Assembly: GCA_025355305.1 (NCBI GenBank)
Contig: JANXZW010000049.1
Location: 1-64,000 of the forward strand
DNA: 64,000 nt
Reading direction: 5' to 3'
From: Actinomycetes bacterium
Lineage (GTDB): Bacteria > Actinomycetota > Actinomycetes > Nanopelagicales > Nanopelagicaceae
The notes beneath the pieces are model-generated. The model did no database searches, was not told the DNA's origin, and saw nothing but the letters and a program-made list of their open reading frames with translations. Below are positions 1 through 7,076 of the stretch, in pieces. Every line of letters begins with the position of its first letter. The first letter of the stretch is position 1. The translations under genes and the position numbers were made by a program.

Positions 1-137
1 AGTCAATCGCTAGTAGCAGTTCCGAAGAAGTAATCTACGCGGAAATCGAACTACCGACTGATGATGTAATTGGTCCGCGGAATGCGATAAAGGCTGACCG
101 TAGAACAGATCTGTATAAACAATTTTCAATAACCTGA
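1..137 (+). CDS. Carbon-nitrogen hydrolase (nitrilase family), C-terminal end only
   Basis: The gene enters from the left edge; only about 44 C-terminal residues are visible, in frame 3, ending at TGA 135-137. The tail contains an EVIYAEIEL strand followed by RNAIKADRRTDLYK. Nitrilase-superfamily amidases (N-carbamoylputrescine amidohydrolase, omega-amidase and relatives) end in this way, with a strand carrying the 'a-I-DL' pattern and a terminal RRPDLY-like motif. The catalytic Glu-Lys-Cys residues lie outside the window, so the substrate cannot be judged. It reads toward the att-like repeat at 445 and is probably the chromosomal flank of the accessory region. Confidence 0.7.
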   Translation, partial: SIASSSSEEVIYAEIELPTDDVIGPRNAIKADRRTDLYKQFSIT

Positions 138-444
138 TTAAAAGGGGCTTTGCGAGAGACCCGTTACTCATTCAATTCCTACAGGGCAGTTTTGAGGCAG
201 AGTTGATTAGCCTTACTCACATAAGTTATATGTCACGCCCCGAAGGCGCTCTTGAACTCGGAGATGCAGAAAATTAAGAACTTCTGATGAAAATGCATTA
301 GGGCGCTTGTTGGACTTCTTGTCAGGATCAATTCGGTATCCGCTGGATGGTTTCTTACCCTTTGTAATTTTCAAGATGCGTTGTGAGGGAGTCGAACTTC
401 TCGAAGGGCTTCGAAGGTAGAAATCTCTTGGATTGCGTTCTATT

Positions 445-466
445 TTGGTGGACGACACTGGGATCG
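445..466. repeat. Direct repeat of tRNA-Val 3' end (att-like, distal copy)
   Basis: These 22 bases match 2269-2290 in the same orientation at 21 of 22 positions; the single difference is C456 versus T2280. The matched part of the intact tRNA-Val gene is the encoded CCA, the discriminator base, the 3' acceptor strand and part of the T arm. An intact tRNA, then foreign DNA, then a partial 3' tRNA copy is the classic footprint of tyrosine-recombinase integration into a tRNA gene. No integrase gene is seen between the copies, so any element would be decayed or non-autonomous. Confidence 0.65.
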
Positions 467-474
467 TCCACCAA
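445..474. repeat. Perfect 11-bp inverted repeat with 8-nt loop
   Basis: Positions 445-455 (TTGGTGGACGA) are exactly complementary to 464-474 (TCGTCCACCAA), leaving an 8-base loop at 456-463. The left arm and loop come from the tRNA-Val 3' end copy; the right arm is not part of that repeat. It could act as a bidirectional hairpin terminator for the nitrilase-like and dehydrogenase genes, which converge on this region, or be a recombination junction. There is no strong T tract on either side. Confidence 0.6.
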
Positions 475-554
475 GATCTTCCTCGGATGGATCAAATATT
501 GCATATTGTGATCGACAACCTAGAGATGGCCGATTCGATCATTACTGCGTTCAA

Positions 555-1568
555 TTAATGCTCAGATATTGCAGGCCTAACTGATAATCCGGCAGCCAAA
601 TACGCCTGGTCGATGAGCGTCAAAGTGGCGGTGGTGTCAGCGGCATTGGTTGTGAAAGGCTTGTTGAACTCGACTGCATCTGCAAATATTTGTAGTTGGT
701 AGGTGTACGAGGAGATGGTTCCTAGATACTCTGTGCGAGCGCTTGAGCCACTTTTGACGACAACGCGATCATCCCAACTTGGTACGGCGAATGAGTAGGT
801 TTCAATACTTCCATGGGTTCCGAAAACGGTGAGTGGAGCGCTGAAGCCGTCGGTATTAAAGTCGCAGTCGGCAATTCCGGTAGCGCCATTTGCGTATTTT
901 AAAGTCACCTCTAACGCCTCATCAACGTTAGCCTTGTGAAGTCTTGCATGAGCACTTACGACATCCGGCTCAACACCGAAAATTGCTTGAGAAATCATTC
1001 GCTGTGAATGAATCGAGTAGCAGCCCAGATCCATGAGACAGCCTCCGGCAAGTTCAGACTGAAGACGCAAGTCATCTAGGTCTGGCATGGCGGTATATAA
1101 AGCGCTCTTCACAGAAACAATTTCGCCTATTTCTCCAGATTTAAGAATTTCAAGTACCCGCTGCATAACCGGGTGATAGTAGTAATGGAAGGCTTCCATG
1201 TAGATTTTGGATTGGGTTGCAACAAATGATTGAAATTCTCTTGCCTCTTGAACGTTGCTTGCTGCCGGCTTCTCACTGAGAACATGCTTTCCGGCCCGAA
1301 GAGCTTTGACATTCCACGGGACATGAGCATTGTTAGGAAGTGCGTTATAAATGGCGGTGATTTCCGGGTCATCAATTATCTCTTGATATGAATCATAAAC
1401 ATTTTCGACGACAAACTGTGCCGCAAACGCCTCTCCCCGATTTCGATCGCGCGATGCTACTCCGTAAAGCTCATTTTCAGTCGCTTGAGCCGGATAAACA
1501 ATGGCGCGACTCGCAATTCTTGCCGCTCCTAAAATGCCGATCTTGAGGGGGGTGCGAGCTGCAGTCAT
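555..1568 (-). CDS. Gfo/Idh/MocA-family NAD(P)-dependent oxidoreductase
   Basis: A cytosolic sugar or dihydrodiol-type dehydrogenase. The N terminus carries a Rossmann beta-alpha-beta motif (LKIGILGAARIA) and, near residue 95-110, the AGKHVLSEKP segment with the family's catalytic EKP lysine. The C-terminal half is the usual beta-sheet substrate domain (MDLGCYSIHS, then the DFNTDGFSAPLTVFGTHGSIE strand pattern). About 337 residues from ATG 1568, normal for the family. An in-frame start exists at 1604, but the conserved Rossmann strand begins just after 1568. It lies 41 bp downstream of a same-strand DUF1349 remnant, so both were probably one small operon. The substrate is unknown. Confidence 0.85.
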   Translation of the reverse strand: MTAARTPLKIGILGAARIASRAIVYPAQATENELYGVASRDRNRGEAFAAQFVVENVYDSYQEIIDDPEITAIYNALPNNAHVPWNVKALRAGKHVLSEKPAASNVQEAREFQSFVATQSKIYMEAFHYYYHPVMQRVLEILKSGEIGEIVSVKSALYTAMPDLDDLRLQSELAGGCLMDLGCYSIHSQRMISQAIFGVEPDVVSAHARLHKANVDEALEVTLKYANGATGIADCDFNTDGFSAPLTVFGTHGSIETYSFAVPSWDDRVVVKSGSSARTEYLGTISSYTYQLQIFADAVEFNKPFTTNAADTTATLTLIDQAYLAAGLSVRPAISEH

Positions 1569-1609
1569 AAAAATGAGGTTAGTGCTCCAAGAGCCATCGC
1601 GCAAGGCGC

Positions 1610-2038
1610 TTATTTTCTCAGTCGAATATCTGGTTTTGCTAAATTCAAGATCGCATCCACCTCCAATGGGGCTTGTGCGACAAGACCAATCTTGTGACCA
1701 GAAATATCTACTCCCAACGTGAAGGCCCGGATCAATTTCCAGATCCGCCCATCACTAGCGGAGTGAAATGCAGACAACCGTTCTAGACGGGTGATTCGCA
1801 ACCAGTCACAATTAACGGGAAGTACGTACGAGTTGACGTCATCGGAAGCTCATTGAGGTACGATCGAAACAACCATGAATTCTTTATCGGGCCAGAATTC
1901 AAGGCAGAGATTGGCCCAGGTTTTAGTATCCTTCCAAATGAGGAGCGCTCCCGCGTCATAATCCGAATCAAAATCGGCAGTAAATCTTCTACTGGGTAAA
2001 AAATTCAGGTCATTTGGCTGGTCCGTCAGAGGTTTCAT
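1610..2038 (-). pseudogene. DUF1349 (concanavalin-like) protein interrupted by in-frame TGA
   Basis: Read from ATG 2038 (GAGGA just upstream), one frame runs to a stop ending at 1610, broken only by TGA at 1852-1850. Before the stop the sequence reads ADFDSDYDAGALLIWKD..WANLCLEFWP..FMVVSIV. After it the same frame continues ASDDVNSYVLPVNCDWLRIT..FHSASDGRIWKLIR..GHKIGLVAQAP. Both halves fit successive parts of the DUF1349 beta-sandwich fold, where 'SDDVNS' follows the 'VV' strand and the stop position is often glycine, so GGA to TGA would explain it. The N-terminal third of the usual roughly 190-residue family is missing. Probably a recent nonsense pseudogene; a sequencing error is possible. 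Confidence 0.65.
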
Positions 2039-2189
2039 TCCTCAACGCAAACCCCAAGCGCACATTATCTGCAGGTGATTGGCGGCGAATCCGGAACCTG
2101 GTGGGGACCTGCTGTACACCAAGCGAATTGGTGGGAAGTGTGTTTGCGACCATTTTCAGTCTTTATTGCTCCATTTTTGCCTGTCATTT

Positions 2190-2217
2190 GGCACGAATCT
2201 GGCACGAATCTGGCACG
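2190..2217. repeat. 11-bp direct tandem repeat near tRNA-Val
   Basis: GGCACGAATCT occurs at 2190-2200 and again at 2201-2211, followed by a partial third copy GGCACG at 2212-2217. It lies about 50 bp from the tRNA-Val 3' end, on the side where integrated DNA would lie. Short direct repeats at this distance can be arm-type integrase sites, but nothing here proves that role. Confidence 0.55.
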
Positions 2218-2268
2218 CGGGCAAAGAGCCCCGACTCGCTCTTTTTGAGCGTAAATCAGGGCTTAAAC

Positions 2269-2290
2269 TTGGTGGACGATACTGGGATCG
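2269..2290. repeat. Direct repeat of tRNA-Val 3' end (copy within the tRNA gene)
   Basis: This is the partner of the 445-466 repeat, overlapping the 3' terminus of the intact tRNA-Val gene including its encoded CCA. The two copies enclose about 1.8 kb (467-2268) that holds the Gfo/Idh/MocA gene, the stop-interrupted DUF1349 gene and the 11-bp tandem repeat. Confidence 0.65.
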
Positions 2291-2344
2291 AACCAGTGAC
2301 CCCCACAATGTCAATGTGGTGCTCTACCGCTGAGCCAATCGTCC
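2270..2344 (-). tRNA. tRNA-Val (anticodon GAC), CCA encoded
   Basis: Reading the minus strand, the 7-bp acceptor GGACGAT pairs with ATCGTCC. The D arm GCTC-AGCGGTA-GAGC, the anticodon stem CCACA/TGTGG with loop TTGACAT (anticodon GAC, valine) and the T arm ACTGG-TTCGATC-CCAGT are all intact. The discriminator is A and CCA follows at 2272-2270. Its 3' end is duplicated at 445-466. In other actinobacteria I recall this tRNA beside tRNA-Gly and tRNA-Cys; here it is 4.8 kb away from them. Confidence 0.95.
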
Positions 2345-2360
2345 AGGTAAGTACGGAAGC

Positions 2361-2705
2361 CTACACTCTCCCGAAGTCATCTTCGACACGTTCAATATCG
2401 TCTTCGCCAAAGTAAGTCCCTGTTTGGACTTCGATGAAGATCAGCTCCTCTTTGCCCGAATTTCGAATTCTATGTAGCTGATTGATTGCGATATCTACCG
2501 TTGAGCCGACCTGCACTCCCATTTCGTGGTCATTGACTATCGCCAGCCCTGAACCCGCAATAAAAAACCAATGCTCTGCGCGAAACTTGTGGCGTTGATA
2601 GGAGAGTTGTTGACCGGGTGAAACCCAAATGCGTTTTATCTTGTGCGTGGATTGCTCGTCGATAACTTCGTATCGGCCCCAGGGGCGAATTTCACCTTCA
2701 GACAT
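2361..2705 (-). CDS. Stand-alone mannose-6-phosphate isomerase type II cupin
   Basis: A 114-residue single-domain cupin. It resembles the C-terminal isomerase domain of bifunctional mannose-1-phosphate guanylyltransferase/phosphomannose isomerase: RPWGRYEVI at the N terminus, then HKFRAEHW metal-binding histidines, AGSGLAIVND, INQLHRIRN, and the diagnostic GTYFGEDDIERVEDDFGR tail. Such enzymes interconvert fructose-6-P and mannose-6-P in the cytosol, feeding GDP-mannose synthesis; the isomerase role is inferred because no nucleotidyltransferase domain is attached. It lies 9 bp downstream of the ROK kinase on the same strand, suggesting a hexose phosphorylation and isomerisation pair. Confidence 0.8.
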   Translation of the reverse strand: MSEGEIRPWGRYEVIDEQSTHKIKRIWVSPGQQLSYQRHKFRAEHWFFIAGSGLAIVNDHEMGVQVGSTVDIAINQLHRIRNSGKEELIFIEVQTGTYFGEDDIERVEDDFGRV

Positions 2706-2714
2706 ACCAGAATC

Positions 2715-3602
2715 CTATCCTTCTAATTCTTGGGCGAAGAGAGATGCGCCGATAAGACCTGCATCGGCCTGTAATTTCGCTGGGTAGACATCTACCTGAC
2801 CGAGGAAGCCCGCGTGCCTTCGTTCATTTTCAAAATGTTTAAGAAATGGAGCCCAATAAATCTCTCCCGCAAATGAAACTCCGCCGCCAATGACAACGGT
2901 GTGTAGATCCAAAATATTAAGGACATTGGTAATTCCAGTTGCTAAGGCGAGCGCACCTCTATCAATTGCTTTAACTGCGAACGGGTTCCCTTCTCTGGCG
3001 GAATGCGCAAGTGCTCGAAAATCCTCTTCACCTATCCAGCCTAGTTCACGGGCATATTCAACCATCTTAGGTCCACGTGCGAAGGTTTCTAAACACCCGA
3101 TTCGACCGCAATCGCATTGAACCCGTGAGTCGAAAGCTATTGCGTGGTGTCCAAAGAGCGCTGCATTCCCTGTTTCGCCATGGAAGGCCTTCCCGTCGAT
3201 CACCAGCCCGCCGCCTATGCCAGTAGAGACAACTACGCCCAACATGTTTTGTACACCCATACCTGCGCCGAGTTTGTTCTCCGCGAGGGCGACAGCAGTT
3301 CCGTCACCCAAGAGGGCGATGGGGGCTCCCGGAAAGAGGTCGGATACAAGATCCACTATTGGGAATGCTCTCCATTGTGGAATATTGACGGGGGATATGG
3401 TCCCATTCTTCAGATCAATGGGGCCGGCAGAGGCGATTGCGACGCGGTCGGCCGCTAGATTTCTCAATAGGTCCTCTAACTCCTGCCAGATGACTTTCGG
3501 AATATTTGAAGAAATTTGTTGGCGCTCTTGAATAACATGATCTTCATCAAGGATGGCCACAGCGATCTTGGTTGCACCGATATCGAGTGCCAAGGTCCTC
3601 AC
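2715..3602 (-). CDS. ROK-family sugar kinase (glucokinase-like)
   Basis: A 295-residue ROK protein. It has the N-terminal phosphate-binding LDIGATKIAVAI, an AIASAGPID strand, the GDGTAVALAE segment with the likely catalytic Asp near residue 100, the STGIGGGLVIDG ATP-binding loop, and the zinc motif CDCGRIGCLE at about 163-172. Such kinases phosphorylate glucose, mannose, N-acetylmannosamine or similar sugars. The usual ExGH sugar-binding motif reads LFGH at about 149-152 (codon CTC at 3158-3156), so glucose specificity is doubtful. It is followed at 9 bp by the mannose-6-P isomerase-type cupin and diverges from the secreted protein at 3804 across a 200-bp spacer that probably holds both promoters. 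Confidence 0.85.
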   Translation of the reverse strand: MRTLALDIGATKIAVAILDEDHVIQERQQISSNIPKVIWQELEDLLRNLAADRVAIASAGPIDLKNGTISPVNIPQWRAFPIVDLVSDLFPGAPIALLGDGTAVALAENKLGAGMGVQNMLGVVVSTGIGGGLVIDGKAFHGETGNAALFGHHAIAFDSRVQCDCGRIGCLETFARGPKMVEYARELGWIGEEDFRALAHSAREGNPFAVKAIDRGALALATGITNVLNILDLHTVVIGGGVSFAGEIYWAPFLKHFENERRHAGFLGQVDVYPAKLQADAGLIGASLFAQELEG

Positions 3603-3803
3603 AGAGCCACTATACGGAACCCTGCGTTGTAATTGAGCGCTCTCCTAGCCAGTGGTTCAAAGTAAGTGAAAAGATGGCACCGACCCGATCTCTCCTTTCG
3701 GTATATCAAGCAAATTCGTCTTCAGACGGTATCCTTCTCCAGCGGAAAGTAATTTTTTTGGGAAGTGGCCCAGCTGTCGAATGTTAGGTAGAGGGGGCTT
3801 GTT

Positions 3804-4976
3804 TTGGTCGAGCGGACTTTGAAGGTTGCTCTCTTCGCCATCTCTCTCACATTGATCTTTCAAGGGTTGGTAGTCACTCCTTCCATTGCATCTGTCAGAG
3901 TAAAAGTCGACGCACCTTGTAAAAAGGGAAGTAAAAACGTCGTGCAGAAAGATTTTCTCTTCCGCTGCCAGAAGCAGGGCAAAACTTGGGCTTGGAGTTC
4001 GACACCGTTAAACACGAGCTCCCAAGTAACACCGGCAAAGGCGCAACTGCCCAATATTCCTGCAACTCCGCTTGAATTACCCACGGGCACAGACCCACAC
4101 CTGGTCTGCGATGGCAGTGGTGAGACGAGCGGTTTACATCCAGGATGGAGTAGCCAAGCTGCGGTTCAATTAACGTCGGTTCCATTATCTGGTTCAGATT
4201 TCGGCCTGTACTGGTGTCCAGCTGCCGCCATCGCCGGTGCGGGCGTCATCTCTTACACAGTCACTTCTACCTTAGGCGCTCAGACCTGCGAGACCGTTCA
4301 CACCTCGTGTGTCATGCGAGGGCTATCTCAACAGACCCCATTTCAAATTATGGCCACAGATGGAACAGGTAGTTACGGATCATCAACTTTGGCGATTCAA
4401 AATACTGGTACCCCTTCGCTTTGTGTCACGGAAATTAATTTTTGCAATCCCGGCCCGGGCTCCTTGACCTTTCCAAGTTACGGAAATGTGGCTCCGATAG
4501 GTATCGGCGATTGCACTTTTGCTGCTGTTGCAAATTGGGAAGAGATCATTTTGGGGACCGTGCCAGATCAAGCGCTTATCCTCTCTGAGTTTGCACAGGC
4601 AGGTGGAACCCCGAACTTAGGCCTAACAAACAGTCAGGTTTTTGACTACTGGGCTAGCCATGGAATTGGTGGCACTCTCCTGAATGCGGCACTTCCCTTT
4701 TATGCCGATCCGGTGCACCTGATGAATGCGATTGATGACAAAAATGTGCGGGCGGTGATTGCCTCACTCAACCTCGTTAAAGGGCAGAACTTCGCGGGAA
4801 CTACCATGCCAGATTCTTCCTACCATTGGGTGGTAGTCGATGGCTATACCCCTCAAGGGCCACTCGTTGCTACCTGGGGGAAAACGCTTCAGATGACGTG
4901 GCAACAATGGAATCTGGAAATCGTTTCTATGTGGGGAATTACCACTCGGTTCGAGGTTCCGTTAGCTATTCAATAA
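3804..4976 (+). CDS. Secreted FN3-plus-papain-like protein A
   Basis: 390 residues from TTG 3804, with GAGGGGG 6-13 bases upstream. Residues 5-30 form a signal peptide (KVALFAISLTLIFQGLVV, then SIAS). Residues 39-64 hold a small two-cysteine module ending CQKQGKTWAW, a pattern I associate with secreted actinobacterial proteins. Residues 100-205 resemble a fibronectin III domain (ISYTVTS..CET..TSCVMRGLS). Residues 230-380 look papain/C39-like: GDCTFAAVANWE with Cys237, YHWVVVDGY with His341, then ATWGKTLQMTWQQW. It may be a cysteine peptidase or transglutaminase-like enzyme, or an inactive binding fold. Its paralog is at 6054; the regulator at 4978 is convergent with a 1-bp gap. Confidence 0.75.
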   Translation: MVERTLKVALFAISLTLIFQGLVVTPSIASVRVKVDAPCKKGSKNVVQKDFLFRCQKQGKTWAWSSTPLNTSSQVTPAKAQLPNIPATPLELPTGTDPHLVCDGSGETSGLHPGWSSQAAVQLTSVPLSGSDFGLYWCPAAAIAGAGVISYTVTSTLGAQTCETVHTSCVMRGLSQQTPFQIMATDGTGSYGSSTLAIQNTGTPSLCVTEINFCNPGPGSLTFPSYGNVAPIGIGDCTFAAVANWEEIILGTVPDQALILSEFAQAGGTPNLGLTNSQVFDYWASHGIGGTLLNAALPFYADPVHLMNAIDDKNVRAVIASLNLVKGQNFAGTTMPDSSYHWVVVDGYTPQGPLVATWGKTLQMTWQQWNLEIVSMWGITTRFEVPLAIQ

Positions 4977-4977
4977 T

Positions 4978-5670
4978 TTACGAAATCAAACTATCGCTAG
5001 TATCGTTTACCGAAATAAACCCAAGTTTGAACGCCTTCAAGACCGCTTCGGTCCTAGAAAAAACCCCCATTTTTTCGAAGAGGTTGTGAATGTGACTCTC
5101 AACTGTCCTCGGACTTAGAAAGAGTTGTTTCGCTATTGTTTTATTAGAGCGCCCGGTTGCCATGAGTTCTAAGATTTCGGTCTCTCTCACTGACGGGGCA
5201 AAGCGCTTTGCAACGGGATGACTTATTTCAGAAATCAACTTTTGAGCGACTAAGGGACTCAACACGGATCCATGACTAAAGGCTATGTGTAAAGCTCCTA
5301 CAAGTTCCTCGTCCGTGGAGGTATGCAATAAATAACAAGCGACGCCGTTGTTCACCGCAGCGAAGATGGTCTGAATAGAACTATCAGAGGTATAGAAGAC
5401 TATTGGAATAATTGGGAATTTCTCTTTGCATGCCCTTATGAAGTCAAGAGCAGAGTCGCGTTTTGAGCTATCTGAGTATTTCAACAGAACAAGATCCGGC
5501 TGATGTATTGGAATGAGTTGTAGGCACTCTTCGACTGATGGGACGGTTGCAACAATATTAAAATGATTTTTTGAGCTTTCTAGGAGCAAGTGCAGCGCAT
5601 GCGCGTAAATAGGATTCTCATCAACGAGAATAATTCTAATCACTGCAGTATCCGAGTCCACCACGTTCAC
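4978..5670 (-). CDS. LuxR/NarL-type regulator with degenerate receiver domain
   Basis: Start chosen at GTG 5670 because GGAGGAG sits 7 bases upstream; an upstream GTG at 5700 has no such site. Numbering from 5670 (230 residues), 10-125 is a receiver fold (IRIILVDENP, acidic pair 17-18). The phosphoacceptor aspartate in the 'PDLVLLD' strand is lysine (Lys64, codon AAA at 5481-5479) and the conserved switch lysine is His116. Residues 158-215 are a LuxR helix-turn-helix (VRETEILELMATG, TIAKQLFLSPRTVESHI). Binding is probably controlled without aspartyl phosphorylation, and no sensor kinase is in view. Its position between two paralogous secreted-protein genes suggests it regulates one or both. 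Confidence 0.85.
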   Translation of the reverse strand: MNVVDSDTAVIRIILVDENPIYAHALHLLLESSKNHFNIVATVPSVEECLQLIPIHQPDLVLLKYSDSSKRDSALDFIRACKEKFPIIPIVFYTSDSSIQTIFAAVNNGVACYLLHTSTDEELVGALHIAFSHGSVLSPLVAQKLISEISHPVAKRFAPSVRETEILELMATGRSNKTIAKQLFLSPRTVESHIHNLFEKMGVFSRTEAVLKAFKLGFISVNDTSDSLIS

Positions 5671-6053
5671 AATGTAACTCCTCCGCGCTTCCGAGATCAC
5701 TGTCGCTCAACTGAGAGTATTTACGACGATGAAACCACTCCGTCGCAAACCAATATTTAAGGTACTCACATAACACAAAGGGTATGCCTTTCAACCGATT
5801 TTGTGATTGATTTTCAATGGATTTCACTCCACGCTAAAAGAGATTAGGGCTACCCCTCACTTACATTGCCAACTGGGAAGACTTGTCAGAAGGGACTTAA
5901 GTAATTCGTGCAACTAAATGGTGTAAGTGCCTAGTTGAAGGCGTGGAAACCAATCGTGAACTCTGCGAACTTCACCGATGTTCAACGTCGAGGACGAGAG
6001 GAGATTAAAGCAAATGCAGTGAAGGTGACTTAACGAATGGGATTGGAGCCTTC
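5671..6053. promoter_or_regulatory. 383-bp divergent intergenic region
   Basis: No gene is supported here. It separates the divergently transcribed regulator (minus) and secreted protein B (plus), so it must hold both promoters. By eye I see a candidate -35 TTGAAG at 5935-5940 but no well-spaced partner, and I do not assign promoters. It looks AT-rich compared with the core operons. It is unusually long for this compact window, which fits a regulated promoter region. Confidence 0.45.
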
Positions 6054-7055
6054 GTGAAATTCAATCACACGATCAAGGTTATAACTTTCTTCCTCATTAT
6101 TTACTGTCTGCTCGCCTTCGCGGGGATAAGGTCTTCGACCGCTCTGGAGGCAGGAAATTCCCTACCTACTTCCAGAGCACCTTCATTAATCCTGAGTTTC
6201 GATCCGGTGTTAGATTGCAAAGGGAGTGGTGAGGGCTCTGGCCCTCACCCTGGTTGGAGTTCACCATCCGCAATTCAACTTACCTTAGTTGAAATGACGG
6301 ACGTTCTCTCCGGCCTTTTCTGGTGCCCCGCTGCGGCACCGCAAGGGGAAGGGAGGATCTCCTACACAGTAACCGAGTCGACACTAGCGATCACTTGTGA
6401 AACTGAATTCACTTTTTGCCAGTTGGCTGGGCTCTCGCCTGCAAGTTCGTTTTCGATTATGGCCACCGATAAGACTGGTTCTTATCCTGTGAAGCCCTTC
6501 GCCACTCAAAACTCTGGGATTATCTCCTGGTGCGATACAAGGCCCTCGAAATGTCGTGTTGTCCCCGAAGCTCTTACGGCTTCATTGGTAGGTAACTTAA
6601 AATCTGCAAGTAAAGACTGCACTTTTGTAGCGGTAGCCAACTGGGAGAGCATCGCTCTTGGGGTCAACATTGAGTCGCAGACCCTTAATCACGAATTCTT
6701 GCAGGCCGGAGGCGGGGAGGCGGGTCTGACCAATGATCAGGTCTTCGATTATTGGAACAGGCTAGGCGTTAGTGGTGTGTACTTAAATTCAGTCTCATTG
6801 ATTGACACCGATCCCAGCACGCTGAAAGGTGCAATGGACTCCGATGAATTCAAAGGCCTTATCGCTCAATTGCACTTCAGCTCTGGTCAAAGTTTTGCCG
6901 GCTTGGTGATGTCCGCGGCAGCCTTTCACTGGGTCGTGGTGGCGGGGTATACCGAGATGGGACCTGTCGTTGTCACTTGGGGGCAAACATTGCAGATGAC
7001 TTGGCAACAGTGGAATGTCGAAGCAACAACAGCTTGGAACTTCCTTACCGCTTAG
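6054..7055 (+). CDS. Secreted FN3-plus-papain-like protein B (paralog of A)
   Basis: 333 residues from GTG 6054, with GGAG 8 bases upstream. Residues 5-30 form a signal peptide (IKVITFFLIIYCLLAFAG). It lacks the small two-cysteine module of protein A but shares the rest: DCKGSGEGSGPHPGWSS versus CDGSGETSGLHPGWSS, an FN3-like ISYTVTE..CET..FCQLAGLS domain (about 75-155), and a papain/C39-like domain with KDCTFVAVANWE (Cys189), FHWVVVAGY (His292) and VTWGQTLQMTWQQW. Conservation of the Cys and His in both copies argues for retained catalysis, but the substrate is unknown. It probably arose by duplication; the regulator between the two genes is divergent from this one. Confidence 0.75.
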   Translation: MKFNHTIKVITFFLIIYCLLAFAGIRSSTALEAGNSLPTSRAPSLILSFDPVLDCKGSGEGSGPHPGWSSPSAIQLTLVEMTDVLSGLFWCPAAAPQGEGRISYTVTESTLAITCETEFTFCQLAGLSPASSFSIMATDKTGSYPVKPFATQNSGIISWCDTRPSKCRVVPEALTASLVGNLKSASKDCTFVAVANWESIALGVNIESQTLNHEFLQAGGGEAGLTNDQVFDYWNRLGVSGVYLNSVSLIDTDPSTLKGAMDSDEFKGLIAQLHFSSGQSFAGLVMSAAAFHWVVVAGYTEMGPVVVTWGQTLQMTWQQWNVEATTAWNFLTA

Positions 7056-7076
7056 TTTCGATGCTCTACAAGTAAC

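Larger units (their letters stand above)
138..554. other. Gene-poor stretch between nitrilase-like and dehydrogenase genes
   Basis: About 417 bases without a convincing gene. An 81-codon minus-strand frame (213-458) starts with GTG inside the palindrome at 445-474, has no recognisable domain and no clear ribosome site, and I do not call it. The only structured element is the palindrome with the partial tRNA-Val copy. The stretch looks AT-richer than the core operons by eye. Confidence 0.5.

Noticed and set aside
213-458. 81-codon minus-strand ORF
   Set aside because: It starts with GTG inside the palindrome, has no clear ribosome site or recognisable domain, and lies in a probable insertion boundary.
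1850-1852. TGA in the DUF1349 frame as a selenocysteine codon
   Set aside because: The position is usually glycine in the family rather than a catalytic Cys, and no selenocysteine machinery or insertion hairpin is seen.
2014-2415. Two plus-strand ORFs crossing the tRNA-Val gene
   Set aside because: Their 'GIEPVTPTM' and 'RYWDRTSDP' strings are the well-known false translation of the antisense of a tRNA gene.
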